From contig NZ_AP018178.1 of assembly GCF_002368195.1 (NCBI RefSeq), positions 2,054,238-2,118,237 of the forward strand: DNA of 64,000 bases, in the 5' to 3' direction. This DNA comes from Calothrix sp. NIES-2100 (GTDB taxonomy: Bacteria > Cyanobacteriota > Cyanobacteriia > Cyanobacteriales > Nostocaceae). How positions within the stretch are numbered: position 1 is the first letter of the stretch; each line of letters starts with the position of its first letter. This document shows, one piece after another, positions 46,903 through 55,513 of this stretch. A program made the position numbers and the translations under genes. Under the pieces are notes generated by a model. It was not told where the DNA came from and ran no database searches. It saw only the letters and a list, made by a program, of their open reading frames with translations.

Positions 46903-47086
46903 GTGTCAACTTAAGCTAAAACGCTTATCCCACAGGCATTTTACCCCACCCCTCAGTCCCCTCCCCGCAAGCGGGGAGGGGATGTTTTGGCTTTAGACAA
47001 AACTGGGGTGGGGTAACGCGGATATTGATGGTAGGTGATTTAATTCAAAATCACGCCTTGATAAGGGTTTGACGTTAAGTTGACAC
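46903..47086. mobile_element. 184-bp MITE-like element, copy 2 (inverted relative to copy 1)
   Basis: Same length and terminal repeats (gtgtcaactta / taagttgacac) as 23941-24124, in reverse orientation. Flanking words cccatac and caatgg are also shared. It lies directly behind the truncated monooxygenase start at 46802. Confidence 0.85.
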
Positions 47087-47478
47087 GTATGGGGGAGACC
47101 CCGCCCCTACAAATAACATCTGTCGCATTTGATCACAGGGAGGCGCAAAGATTTATCTGTAGCCAGATTTTAGAGAAACAGCATTCAATATAGGAATTAC
47201 GCAAAAAACCTCTCAAACTCTTATTTCTCCGTGTACTCTGTCTTGAAAAGTTCTGATCGGAGGTTTCCTCCGATCAGACTTTTCGCTGCGTCCTCTGCGG
47301 TTTGTTTTTCCGTTACTTGTGCTTAAGTCCTGCAACACTCAGGACTCGATACTCAGGACTGTTCACTGATGCTTAAACCCTACTTTTTAAAGCGTCTTGT
47401 TTGCAGATCGCCTCCTACTAACCTGTACTTGATGCCCTACATAATCTGAAAATCTTAGCCAAATAGAAGGAAAAAAAG
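47087..47478. other. Intergenic region with an inverted repeat
   Basis: 392 bp upstream of the amidohydrolase. Contains the 11-bp stem ctgatcggagg / cctccgatcag with loop ttt (47253-47277), extended by aaaagt / actttt. Otherwise common dispersed sequence; no gene. Confidence 0.5.
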
Positions 47479-49017
47479 ATGACTGAATATAGCAGATTAA
47501 AAACTTCACCCTCCGCTGCAATCAGAGCCACCCTAGATTATCCGATAATCGACACCGACGTTCACACCAATGATTTCACGCCTGCTCTGGAAGATTACAT
47601 TGCTAATTATGGCGGTGCGAAACTTGTAGATGAATTGCGGAAGGCGGAATCATCTCGTCTTAACTCCAAGACAAACGGTAAAGACTGGTATCAACAAACT
47701 CCTGAAGAACGCCAATACAACCGCACAATTCGCTCTCCTTGGTGGGCGAGAGTTACCCGCAATACCTTAGATTTAGCTACTTACACCCTACCTGCCTTAC
47801 TATATGAACGTCAGGCGGAACAGGGATCAGATTATTCTGTACTATTTCCCAATAATGTTTTAGCACCAGCGGGAGCCAGTCCAGAAAACCGTCAAGCATT
47901 GCAAAGAGCGGTTAATCACTATCATGCTGATATCTATCGTAAATATAGCGATCGCCTGACGGTAGTAGCTGGTATCCCCATGACTACCCCTCAAGAAGCT
48001 ATTGAGGAATTAGAATTTGCAGTAAATACACTAGGTTTAAAAGTAGCAAATATTCCTGGTGGTGTAAAGCGGCCAATTAAAGCGATCGCAGATAAATATC
48101 CCGCAGATAAATTCCCCGAAATCGCCAGATATGCCTCATATATAGATTTCTTCGGGCTAGATAGCGAATATGACTACGATCCATTCTGGGCTAAAGCCGT
48201 AGAATTGGGTGTGCCCATTACTACCCATTACGGCAGCCAAGGTTGGACTGGTCGCTCGTCTATCAGCAACTACATGAACAACCATATCGGTCACTTTGCC
48301 GATGGTTCCCAAGCATTTGCGAAAGCGCTGTTCTTTGGTGGTGTCACCAAGCGTTTTCCACAGTTGCGCGTCGGGATGCTGGAAGGTGGTGCAGATTGGG
48401 GCGCTCATGTCTACATTCATTTAGTGGATCGTTACTCCAAGCGAAATCTTCAAGGGCTACAAAACTACAACCCAGACCTTACCAATGCTGATGAATTATA
48501 TGAGTTGTTTGAACGCTTCGGTGGCGAAATCACTCAAGGATATTCCCTCAGCAAAGAAGAATTAACCAAGAGTGTACTGGGTTCTTCATTCGGCCGTCAT
48601 AGCCGTCAACCAGTTGGTAAGGAATTAGAAGATTTTGCCGCAGCTGGAATTGAAAAGATAGAAGATATTCGCGATCGCTGGGTGAATAGTTTCTTCTTTG
48701 GTTCCGAATCTGACGATCGCACCATCGGCGCAGCATTCAACGACAAAGCCAATCCCTTAAACGTGAAGATTAACGCCATCTATTCCTCAGATGTCGGTCA
48801 CTGGGATGTACCCGATTTGACAGATCCTCTCGCAGAAAGCTGGGAATTGGTGAAAGAAGGCGTAATTTCCGAAGCTGACTTCAAAGCTTATGTATTCGCA
48901 AATCCCTACAAATTCTACACCGAAGCTAACCCCAACTTCTTCAAGGGTACAGCCATCGAATCCCAAGTAGCTCAAATCGAATTACCACAAGTAGATAAAA
49001 GTTTCGTAAGGGCATAG
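47479..49017 (+). CDS. Amidohydrolase family protein (ACMSD-like, amidohydrolase_2)
   Basis: 512 aa. Metal-dependent TIM-barrel hydrolase or decarboxylase. The N-terminal IIDTDVHTND gives the DxH metal site, ITTHYGSQGW a metal His, LRVGMLEGGADW the core strand, and AIYSSDVGHWDVPD the final metal Asp. Ribosome site agaaggaaaaaaag fits the ATG at 47479. Related proteins decarboxylate or hydrolyse aromatic or heterocyclic acids; substrate unknown here. It is the only intact gene among several oxidoreductase remnants and may be a survivor of a catabolic cluster. Confidence 0.87.
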   Translation: MTEYSRLKTSPSAAIRATLDYPIIDTDVHTNDFTPALEDYIANYGGAKLVDELRKAESSRLNSKTNGKDWYQQTPEERQYNRTIRSPWWARVTRNTLDLATYTLPALLYERQAEQGSDYSVLFPNNVLAPAGASPENRQALQRAVNHYHADIYRKYSDRLTVVAGIPMTTPQEAIEELEFAVNTLGLKVANIPGGVKRPIKAIADKYPADKFPEIARYASYIDFFGLDSEYDYDPFWAKAVELGVPITTHYGSQGWTGRSSISNYMNNHIGHFADGSQAFAKALFFGGVTKRFPQLRVGMLEGGADWGAHVYIHLVDRYSKRNLQGLQNYNPDLTNADELYELFERFGGEITQGYSLSKEELTKSVLGSSFGRHSRQPVGKELEDFAAAGIEKIEDIRDRWVNSFFFGSESDDRTIGAAFNDKANPLNVKINAIYSSDVGHWDVPDLTDPLAESWELVKEGVISEADFKAYVFANPYKFYTEANPNFFKGTAIESQVAQIELPQVDKSFVRA

Positions 49018-49084
49018 GGTATGGGGCATTGGGCATTGGTTATTTCCCCTTGTCCCTCAATCCCCAGTCCCCTAAACTATCGAC

Positions 49085-49603
49085 ATGACAACAACGACTG
49101 ATCTCGATTTTGGCGCTCGTGAGGCACTACGCCTAATTGGCACCGATCCAGAAAACTGGGTGAGCGTAGACGCGTTCGCGGAGCGTTGCCGCAGGCTAGC
49201 GGCTTGTCGCTAGACATCGCCCAGGCATCGACCATAATGTCACAATAGTAGGTGGTAGTGGCTCCGGTAGCGTCTTTGCATTTGCGCTGCGGCGTTATCC
49301 TGGTGCTTACTTCAACTATCCAGAACTACCTGATGCAGCTCGCTGGTTCTAGGCTTGGCGCTTTCGCCAGGTAGGTTCCACATCACCACCGGACGCAATT
49401 GAGCGAGTAATTGCTTTCTCCAATTTCCAAGGTGCAGATAGGTGCACCTTGGAAATCGGCACAGGAAAAAGGCGATCGCATTGTAGCTCAGGTAAACGAT
49501 GATACTTTCGAGTTTGATTTTGCGATCGCTGGTACTGGCTACTTTGTTGACCTCATTCTTCGTCAACTAACTCGACGGGTGGGAGAATTACCTCAAGAAC
49601 TGC
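49085..49603 (+). pseudogene. Decayed FAD/NAD(P)-dependent oxidoreductase (flavin monooxygenase-like)
   Basis: The start is intact (MTTTTDLDFGAREALRLIGT, DPENWV) but is interrupted by a 57-bp repeat insertion at 49164 with a stop. It then continues PGIDHNVTIVGGSGSGSVFA (Rossmann GxGxxG-like), FNYPELPDAARWF, a stop, PPDAIERVIAFSNFQGAD, and after another frame change GDRIVAQVNDDTFEFDFAIA and GTGYFVDLILRQ. Internal deletions, stops and two repeat insertions make it non-functional. It sits 67 bp behind the amidohydrolase, presumably once in the same operon. Confidence 0.8.
49164..49220. repeat. Dispersed repeat gcgtagacgc...gacatcgc, copy C
   Basis: 57 bp with the ends gcgtagacgc and gacatcgc, inserted in the oxidoreductase pseudogene. 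Related copies: 49604, 53114, 54043 and 59441. Confidence 0.8.
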
Positions 49604-49677
49604 GCGTAGACGCAAAGCGGCTTGTCGTACCCTACGGGAAGCAAGCTACGCGTAGCGTCTCGTAGAGAAGACATCGC
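49604..49677. repeat. Dispersed repeat gcgtagacgc...gacatcgc, copy D
   Basis: 74 bp with the same ends as copy C, at the junction between the oxidoreductase remnant and a DUF4351-like remnant. Confidence 0.75.
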
Positions 49678-49800
49678 ATTGAAAATTTATCCCCAGAACA
49701 ATTAGAAAATCTAGGCGAAGCACTTTTAGATTTCACTGGTTTGAAAAACTCTGCTGTGCAAGCCTTAGCTGTAGATGTAAAGAGCGATCGCGCAATCAGT
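49678..49800 (+). pseudogene. DUF4351-like C-terminal remnant
   Basis: Reads IENLSPEQLENLGEALLDFT, the typical pattern of the DUF4351 domain found at the end of Rpn/PD-(D/E)XK-type cyanobacterial proteins. The rest of such a gene is missing. Confidence 0.5.
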
Positions 49801-49814
49801 ATCTTCACAAAAGC

Positions 49815-50171
49815 TCATGTTGTTCTAATCTGTTGAAGAAACTTGATATTCAGCTCTAGTTTCGTTCCTAGCCACAGAGAATGCTCTGTATGATCTGCCA
49901 CATCATCACCCGTTGAAGGATGAACAAGAATGTCCAAACCTTCACGATTGAGCATTAACCAAGGAACAACCTTGGCAAACTGTTCTGGAGAGAATGCAAC
50001 TTGATACATTGATATTGGATGAGGGCCAATAGGCTTGTCATGCCAACGTCCAAGCTGGACATCAAAATTAGCGCCTAATCCTTCCCGTATACGTGCAGCC
50101 GCCTCACGGGTTGCTGTATCGAAGTAAACATGAGCGTGAAAACCAGTGATTTTAACAGTATTTTCTGTCAT
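49815..50171 (-). CDS. DOPA 4,5-dioxygenase family protein
   Basis: 118 aa, normal length for the bacterial family. Conserved His-rich motifs: ITGFHAHVYFD, GRWHDKPIGPHPISMYQVAF and DILVHPSTGDDVADHTEHSL followed by WLG. Family members are extradiol-type dioxygenases of DOPA in fungi and plants; bacterial homologues including cyanobacterial ones open the DOPA ring. The biological role here is unknown. Complete and monocistronic. Confidence 0.92.
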   Translation of the reverse strand: MTENTVKITGFHAHVYFDTATREAAARIREGLGANFDVQLGRWHDKPIGPHPISMYQVAFSPEQFAKVVPWLMLNREGLDILVHPSTGDDVADHTEHSLWLGTKLELNIKFLQQIRTT

Positions 50172-50293
50172 TACTCTTAACTCCCCTTATACAAATTTTG
50201 GATTTTATCTTATGGATTTCCATCAAACAATATTACTTATTTTAAGGCGATAGTATTGCTTTTAATCTTCAAGAAATAAAACTTTTACACGGC

Positions 50294-50653
50294 TCAAAAA
50301 CGCTTACCCATACTAATAAAATCATCTATTTTGAAACCAAGATGCTCATAAAACCGAAGAACATCTATATTTGAAGTACGTATCTGTATATTAATTTTCA
50401 GGCAATTCATAGACTTGAGTTTAATAGTTGCTTGCTCAACCTTATATTGACCGATACCTTGCCGTTGATATTCGGGCACTACAGCTAAATAGTTGAGCCA
50501 ACCGCGATGACCCTCATACCCTGCCATGATAGTGGCAACAACTTGAGTTTCAATCAGACTAACAAGGAATAATTCTGGTTGTACTTGCAATTTGAGCCGA
50601 ATATCTTGTTGAGGATCATTCCCAGGCACTACTAAAGTGCAACGATCCCACAA
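50294..50653 (-). pseudogene. GNAT acetyltransferase (YpeA-like), apparently N-terminally truncated
   Basis: The readable part LWDRCTLVVPGNDPQQDIRL, TIMAGYEGHRGWLNYLAVVP, EYQRQGIGQYKVEQA, FYEHLGFKIDDFISMGKRF is a YpeA-type GNAT with intact acetyl-CoA loop RQGIG. Relatives have about 15-20 more residues before LWDRC. Here an in-frame stop lies five codons before LWDRC and the only possible start is a TTG. It may be a pseudogene or a shortened but functional enzyme; I favour truncation. Confidence 0.6.
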
Positions 50654-50658
50654 ATTAA

Positions 50659-50745
50659 TTACTTTTTCTTAATCTTGGTCTTGATAGGTCTAGGCACCAA
50701 ATTGATGTTTTGCATAAGTGATATTTCCTCAACTACTTTATTCAT
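50659..50745 (-). CDS. Possible 28-aa basic leader peptide upstream of the GNAT frame
   Basis: MNKVVEEISLMQNINLVPRP then IKTKIKKK and stop. A good ribosome site (agga, 5 nt spacing) precedes the ATG at 50745. The stop codon lies 5 bp before the shortened GNAT frame, so translation could be coupled. Sequence is not GNAT-like. Low certainty. Confidence 0.3.
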   Translation of the reverse strand: MNKVVEEISLMQNINLVPRPIKTKIKKK

Positions 50746-50851
50746 TTATGTCCTAGTAGTAACACACGCCTAAAAGTTGCTTGCTCTGCATATACGTACT
50801 ATGTAATAATCTAAATTAAGTAGAAATTTTAAAATCTTTGAATAATCTACC

Positions 50852-51169
50852 ATGATACTGTATTACATCACCTTAAATAATACAGATGAAGCCCGCAAAA
50901 TCGGTCGTACTTTGTTAGAAGAAAAACTTGCTGTTTGCGTCAATTGGTTTCCGATTACCTGCGCTTATATATGGCAAGGAGAAATTACAGAAGAGCCAGA
51001 AGTAGTGCTAATTGTCAAAACTCAAGCAGGTTATCGCCATGAGATTGAAAAATTAATTAGTCAGCACATTAATTACACTAACTTCATAGCGGAAATATCA
51101 CCCACGAATATTAATGAAAAATTTTTAGCATGGCTGAATGCTGAAGTTCCCATACGTTATTCAGAGTAA
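50852..51169 (+). CDS. cutA: Divalent-cation tolerance protein CutA
   Basis: 105 aa, standard length. Conserved motifs: N-terminal YYITLNNTDEARKIGRTLLE, LAVCVNWFPITCAYIWQGEI, EEPEVVLIVKTQAGY and terminal FLAWLNAEV. CutA forms very stable trimers of the ferredoxin-like fold, structurally like PII, implicated in metal tolerance though its true function is debated. The usual second Cys-containing motif is present. Confidence 0.95.
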   Translation: MILYYITLNNTDEARKIGRTLLEEKLAVCVNWFPITCAYIWQGEITEEPEVVLIVKTQAGYRHEIEKLISQHINYTNFIAEISPTNINEKFLAWLNAEVPIRYSE

Positions 51170-51232
51170 GGATTGGGAATGGTCGGAGGGTAAAGGAGTT
51201 AAAAATTAATTCAAAAATCACGCCTTATGTCT

Positions 51233-51961
51233 TTAAAAGTTCAGATATGCACCATTGATGTAAGCATTTTCCTTAAAGAAAGGCACGCAATCACTAACAT
51301 TAAAATCTGCTGCTAATTCAACATCCAACTCATAACCTTTAGCAATCAATTCTTTCCCGGATCTGCATTTTTTTAAGTACGCTAGTAAATCATTTTTCAA
51401 AGCATAAAATGTGGCTACAGCAGTTTCTGCTTCCGGAGATAAGCTCCCATCCAAAAAACTCAGAATTGCTCCAGCACCAATTAAATCTTCAAAAGCTGGT
51501 CGCAGTGTCCCATCTTCCCATTTTTCACCGGCGGGAATTACTGCAATTCTTGAACCATATTTTTGTGCAAATTTTGCCACGGCTTCAGGGTTACGCAAGC
51601 AGCCAGCTATTGTTGGAGTCTTACCAGTTAGCAATGTTAGAGTTGAACCATTTGGAGAAGGTATAACTAACTTAGTTCCCGCAGGAATTTTAGTTAAAGA
51701 TGCAGGGGAAAGTGAATAACCTGCTTTTGACATCCGACCTTTTGATAATTCTGCTTGTACAGACTTGGCATAATCAATTGCAGAATCATCTCTCCATTGA
51801 TATGGATAAATGATTGCGCCATTGTTGGTGGCAATTTCTGTCGAAGTTGAGAAAGAGAGAACATCGACAATAATAATGACATCACTAATTGGTGCAAGTT
51901 GAGCAACTCCTTGTGCCCCCCACTCACAGCGTAGATCAAATTCTGCTTGGTCATAAATCAT
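51233..51961 (-). CDS. ComB-like 2-phosphosulfolactate phosphatase family protein
   Basis: 242 aa, second family member in the window and more diverged than the one at 19935. Motifs: VIIIVDVLSFSTSTEIATNN, KAGYSLSPASL, VIPSPNGSTLT and IPAGEKWEDGTLRPAFEDLI. The SPNG/ST and W-E-D-G-x-L-R-P motifs fit the non-methanogen branch of the family. Substrate unknown; the sulfolactate link is only by family name. Confidence 0.85.
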   Translation of the reverse strand: MIYDQAEFDLRCEWGAQGVAQLAPISDVIIIVDVLSFSTSTEIATNNGAIIYPYQWRDDSAIDYAKSVQAELSKGRMSKAGYSLSPASLTKIPAGTKLVIPSPNGSTLTLLTGKTPTIAGCLRNPEAVAKFAQKYGSRIAVIPAGEKWEDGTLRPAFEDLIGAGAILSFLDGSLSPEAETAVATFYALKNDLLAYLKKCRSGKELIAKGYELDVELAADFNVSDCVPFFKENAYINGAYLNF

Positions 51962-52082
51962 GTTTTTAATTCGTGAAAATCTAAAATCTCAAATTCGGTA
52001 AGACTAATTCGTGGACGCAAGCCTAAGATGGTGTCTTCCAACCTGATGTTAGAAGCCCCATCCGCCTATGCTGTGGGGTAGT

Positions 52083-52302
52083 TCACTTACTTTGATTACG
52101 TAACCTCAAAACTGAAGCCGTCGCAGCAACACACAGAATTAGCGTTGCAAAACGAAAGGTGCCTTGGAATCCTGTAACAATAGCCTCCGGAGGAGCAACA
52201 GATACATCTGCACCAGCCGCAACACTAGCGATTAAGCCGCCAAACACTGCACCTATCAGGGAAACTCCTACGGTATTACCAGAGGTACGTGATAAAGATA
52301 GT
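52083..52302 (-). pseudogene. C-terminal remnant of an MFS transporter
   Basis: Reads LLSLSRTSGNTVGVSLIGAV, FGGLIASVAAGADVSVAPPE, TGFQGTFRFATLILCVAATA: the last transmembrane segments of a drug/multi-substrate MFS permease. The 5' side is cut by an IS end at 52303; the rest of the gene is missing. Confidence 0.7.
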
Positions 52303-52460
52303 AGACCTCTTGCAAAAGTCCCAAATGCGTGGGAAAAGTAGGTTAGATTTGGGTAGCATTGATGACCTACGAACAAGTAAAAAGCTTAAAGCCAGAAGAC
52401 TTTAAACGCTTGTGTGGTGTAAGTCCGGAGACTTTTAACCAGATGCTAGAAGTAGTGCGA
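52303..52460 (+). mobile_element. Insertion sequence left-end remnant with transposase N terminus
   Basis: agacctcttgcaaaagtc at 52303-52320 is a typical terminal repeat of a Nostoc IS. At 52362 a transposase starts: MTYEQVKSLKPEDFKRLCGV, SPETFNQMLEVV. It breaks off near 52460, where monooxygenase sequence on the other strand begins. Only about 160 bp of the element remains, between the MFS and monooxygenase fragments. Confidence 0.75.
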
Positions 52461-52479
52461 TCGCACAGCCAACCAAAAC

Positions 52480-52866
52480 AAAAAACTTTCCCGACTCTGG
52501 GCGGAACCAAGCACTAATCAAGTTGATGGCAAAACGTCCACGACTAATAGCGTCAATCCCTAACGCCATCTTAGCCAGAACAGCAGGATGAAATAGCAAA
52601 GGCTTAATGGCAGCGATAATCTCTATTTTTTCTGTCGCTTCAGCTAAAGCCGCAGAAGCAGTCCAAGTTTCTAGTTGCTCTAACTCTAAACTGCGTGGGT
52701 TAACGAGGTGCTGTGCCACCAAAGTTGTAGCGTACCCTAAACGTTCAGCTTCTAAAATCAGCGATCGCGATCGCTCATAACTAGCATCAACAGGTTCTTC
52801 TTCAGTATCTAAAGGGCCAAAGTTACCACCAACAGGTGCCCAAATACCATAGCGTGGTTCTGGCAT
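52480..52866 (-). pseudogene. N-terminal part of a luciferase-like flavin monooxygenase
   Basis: Starts at the ATG at 52866 with a ggag ribosome site. Reads MPEPRYGIWAPVGGNFGPLD, ERSRSLILEAERLGYATTLV, AQHLVNPRSLELEQLETWTA, GIDAISRGRFAINLISAWFR: the first third of an LLM monooxygenase of the alkanesulfonate/sulfone type. It ends at the IS junction after about 130 codons. A second, different LLM stub is at 46802. Confidence 0.8.
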
Positions 52867-52932
52867 GATGAACTCCAAATGAAGTAGGAAATGGAAAATA
52901 GGGAGAAATAATCAAGATTATCCAGCACTGCG

Positions 52933-53433
52933 TTGGATTCTTTTTATCATAGTCTCCTGAATCAATTATGCAACGCCGAATTTTATTTGCAGCCAGTAAC
53001 AGGCGTTCCAGAGATGTTAAAAACCCTGGAATATCCTGTTTGTGTTGCTTCAAGTGCGCCAATGGCAAAAATTCGCAAGGCTCTCAATGTAACCAATCTG
53101 TCGCATTACTTTGGCGTAGACGCGGAGCGGCTTGCCGTCAGACATCGCTTGTTTAGCTCTTATGATATTGGCTCGTGCAAACCTGAACCCGGTTTATTTT
53201 TATACGCAGCAAATAACATGGGATTCTTGCCTGAATCTTGTGTTTTCATTGAGGATAGCGATGTGGGAATTCCAGCCGCACGTTCAGCAGGAATCTATGC
53301 TTTAAAATATTCTTGTGATGAGGAATTAGCGGAAAGAAACAATGTATTTTCTAATATGAAATTATTGGCAAAACAGCTCGATAAGATTTACCAGAAGAAA
53401 TGCGATCGCTCATCACTAGTTAAGAATATGTAG
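52933..53433 (+). pseudogene. HAD-IA hydrolase lacking its N terminus, with in-frame repeat insertion
   Basis: Recognisable from FYLQPVTGVPEMLKTLEYPV, CVASSAPMAKIRKALNVTNL, then KPEPGLFLYAANNMGF, CVFIEDSDVGIPAARSAGIY. The nucleophile motif DxDG and the first ~80 residues are missing and the only start is a non-canonical codon. The phrase VDAERLAVRHRL between HYFG and FSS is encoded by the dispersed repeat at 53114. It is a paralogue of the complete HAD gene that follows. Confidence 0.75.
53114..53148. repeat. Dispersed repeat gcgtagacgc...gacatcgc, copy A (35 bp)
   Basis: 35-bp copy inside the HAD fragment, 36 bp of effective in-frame expansion. Differs at only three positions from copy B at 59441. 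Confidence 0.85.
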
Positions 53434-53474
53434 TTAGCACTCCAATGGTAGAATGCTAAATTTGAGGCAAAAAT

Positions 53475-54203
53475 ATGGGTCAAAATCGGTTCGAGCTTGT
53501 GATTTTTGATTGTGATGGAGTTTTGGTTGATAGCGAACCAATTCTTAATCGCATTTTTGCAGAAACGCTCACTGAAGCTGGCTTTCCTATCACCTATGCA
53601 GAAGTAACTCAAAAATTTATTGGCAAGTCCTTAAAAACCTGTTTAGAGATTATCGAGACATCTTACAAAAAACCATTGCCCAAAAACTTTATGGAACTTT
53701 GTAAAGAGCGAGAAATCGCTCCCTTGCAGCAAGAACTAAAACCAGTTCCAGGCATTAGCGAAGTATTGGAGCAGATTACATTACTTAAATGTGTGGCATC
53801 AAATAGTAGTCACCGTCATATTCAAATGGTATTGAAATTAACGAAGCTTCTACATAAATTTGATGGCAAAATATATAGCGCTAATGATGTTTCACGCCCC
53901 AAACCTTTTCCCGATGTGTATCTCTATGCAGCCAAGCAAATGAATACAAATCCAGAACATTGTGTTGTGATTGAAGACTCTGTAACGGGTGTGCAAGCAG
54001 GATGTGCGGCAGGAATGACCGTTTTTGGCTATGCTCAACATAGCGATGTCTCACGACAAGCCCTTCGGGTTCGGGGGTTCGCAATCGACGGGAACCGCCA
54101 AGACTGCGACCCCCTCACCGCTGCGCGTCTACGCACTGCTCTTGCTGAGGCTGGAGCTAAGATAGTTTTTAACGATATGCGGCAGCTATCTCAACTCCTG
54201 TAA
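53475..54203 (+). CDS. HAD-IA family phosphatase with C-terminal repeat insertion
   Basis: 242 aa. Complete HAD core: nucleophile motif VIFDCDGVLVDSEPI, Ser/Thr motif CVASNSSHRHI, Lys in DVSRPKPFPDVYLYAAKQM and the acidic motif CVVIEDSVTGVQAGCAAGM. Resembles beta-phosphoglucomutase/sugar-phosphate phosphatases. Residues ~190-220 (RQALRVRGFAIDGNRQDCDP, LTAARLRTA) come from a 92-bp copy of the dispersed repeat, inserted in frame shortly before the terminal AGAKIVFNDMRQL. Activity might be retained because the insertion is in a late surface loop. Confidence 0.87.
   Translation: MGQNRFELVIFDCDGVLVDSEPILNRIFAETLTEAGFPITYAEVTQKFIGKSLKTCLEIIETSYKKPLPKNFMELCKEREIAPLQQELKPVPGISEVLEQITLLKCVASNSSHRHIQMVLKLTKLLHKFDGKIYSANDVSRPKPFPDVYLYAAKQMNTNPEHCVVIEDSVTGVQAGCAAGMTVFGYAQHSDVSRQALRVRGFAIDGNRQDCDPLTAARLRTALAEAGAKIVFNDMRQLSQLL
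54043..54134. repeat. Dispersed repeat gcgtagacgc...gacatcgc, copy E (reverse orientation)
   Basis: 92 bp, starting gcgatgtc and ending gcgtctacgc, inserted in frame near the 3' end of the HAD gene. The interior contains a nested gggttcgggggttcgc tract. Confidence 0.8.
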
Positions 54204-54320
54204 GCATATACTTTAAGGTACAACTCATAGTATATTCACCAAGAGTATCGATATCTCAGCTCTATGCCGTCTCCACAATGTTTTGGCTATTTCTGGCAAA
54301 ATTAGGGCATATTGAGGAGA

Positions 54321-55304
54321 TCATATAGAACTAGCAGTCTCCCTAGCAGCTTCTCGCAGCCGTTCCACATCGCGCATGGGTGGGGCACCAAAGAGCCGCT
54401 TATACTCCCGGTTGAAGTGTGAGGCATCATCGTACCCCACTCGATAGGCAGCACTGGTAGCGTCAAGGCTTTCCCCCAACATCAGACGGCGAGCCTCCTG
54501 GAGCCGCAGTTGCTTCTGGAACTGCAAGGGACTCATTGCAGTGACAGACTTGAAGTGATGGTGAAAGCCCGAGACACTCATTCCCAGCTCGCGGGCAATG
54601 CTTTCAATCCGAAGTGGCTCGTTAAAATCTTTACGAAGTCGCTCCACTGCTCTGGCGATGTGGTAGGTGTAGCCACCCAGAACTGCAATATGACGGAGCC
54701 GATTACCTTGCTCTCCCATCAGGAGTCGGTAAATGATTTCCCGCTTAATCAGTGGTGCGAGAACATGAGCTTCAGCAGGGGAATCTAGAAGCCTGACGAG
54801 CCGCACTACAGCATCCAAAAGATTTGCATTCAACGGACTTACGTCAATCGCTTTCACATCAGCACGGCTGCGCGATGAGGGATACCCTGCCTCGACCATC
54901 ACTGAACCAACGAGGGTGGGGTCGAGATCCAGGCGAAGGCTAAGGTACGGTTGCGCCTTTGACGCTTCCAGAATTTGGCTGACAATTGGCAGTTCGACCG
55001 TAGCCAGCAGATAATGCATCGGGTCGTACTGATAGCGATCGCTGCCCAGAAGAACTTCTTTGCTACCCTGAGCGATCGCACAAAAGGCAGGGATAGAGAC
55101 ACTATGAAGGCATTCCGAAGGCGAAGAGGAGCGGTTGAAGTGCAATCCTTTGAGCGGCTCAATCGTCCCATCATGACGAATAGCCTGTGCAATCCGCTCT
55201 TTCAGTTCGTCTCTGTTAGCTTGCGCTCTGTCTACCTCGCGCTTTGCCTGCGGGTCGTTCATTAAATCGATATCGGAAGTTTCACTCGTTTTGCCAGCGT
55301 TCAT
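54321..55304 (-). CDS. AraC-family transcriptional regulator with AraC_N sensor domain
   Basis: 327 aa from the ATG at 55304. N-terminal AraC_N-type domain (CLHSVSIPAFCAIAQGSKEV, DPMHYLLATVELPIVSQI), then two HTH motifs: RIESIARELGMSVSGFHHHF and LDATSAAYRVGYDDASHFNR with FKSVTAMSPLQFQKQLRLQE between. Related regulators such as E. coli YqhC control neighbouring aldehyde reductases. Here it is divergent from a cupin-SDR-aldo/keto reductase block, which is its likely target. GC-richer than most neighbours. Confidence 0.93.
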   Translation of the reverse strand: MNAGKTSETSDIDLMNDPQAKREVDRAQANRDELKERIAQAIRHDGTIEPLKGLHFNRSSSPSECLHSVSIPAFCAIAQGSKEVLLGSDRYQYDPMHYLLATVELPIVSQILEASKAQPYLSLRLDLDPTLVGSVMVEAGYPSSRSRADVKAIDVSPLNANLLDAVVRLVRLLDSPAEAHVLAPLIKREIIYRLLMGEQGNRLRHIAVLGGYTYHIARAVERLRKDFNEPLRIESIARELGMSVSGFHHHFKSVTAMSPLQFQKQLRLQEARRLMLGESLDATSAAYRVGYDDASHFNREYKRLFGAPPMRDVERLREAARETASSI

Positions 55305-55513
55305 TTCTAAGTTTGCAGGATTGTACAACTATCTTAGACGATCGTCTTATCGCTTGCCCTTGAAGATTCTTAGAATGAAGCTAAAGTAATGAAAAATGAT
55401 TTCGGCTTCTTATAAGCATTCTGGATTTTTATTCAAGAGAAAACTCAGTTTTGATTGGGCAAGAGACTTGCCTGCTACCACCCGAAATGGCATCAAGTGA
55501 AGGAATTAAGAAT

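Noticed and set aside
46802..46996. A 64-aa ORF as a real small protein
   Set aside because: The first 27 residues are a monooxygenase start; the rest reads through repeat and MITE-like sequence.
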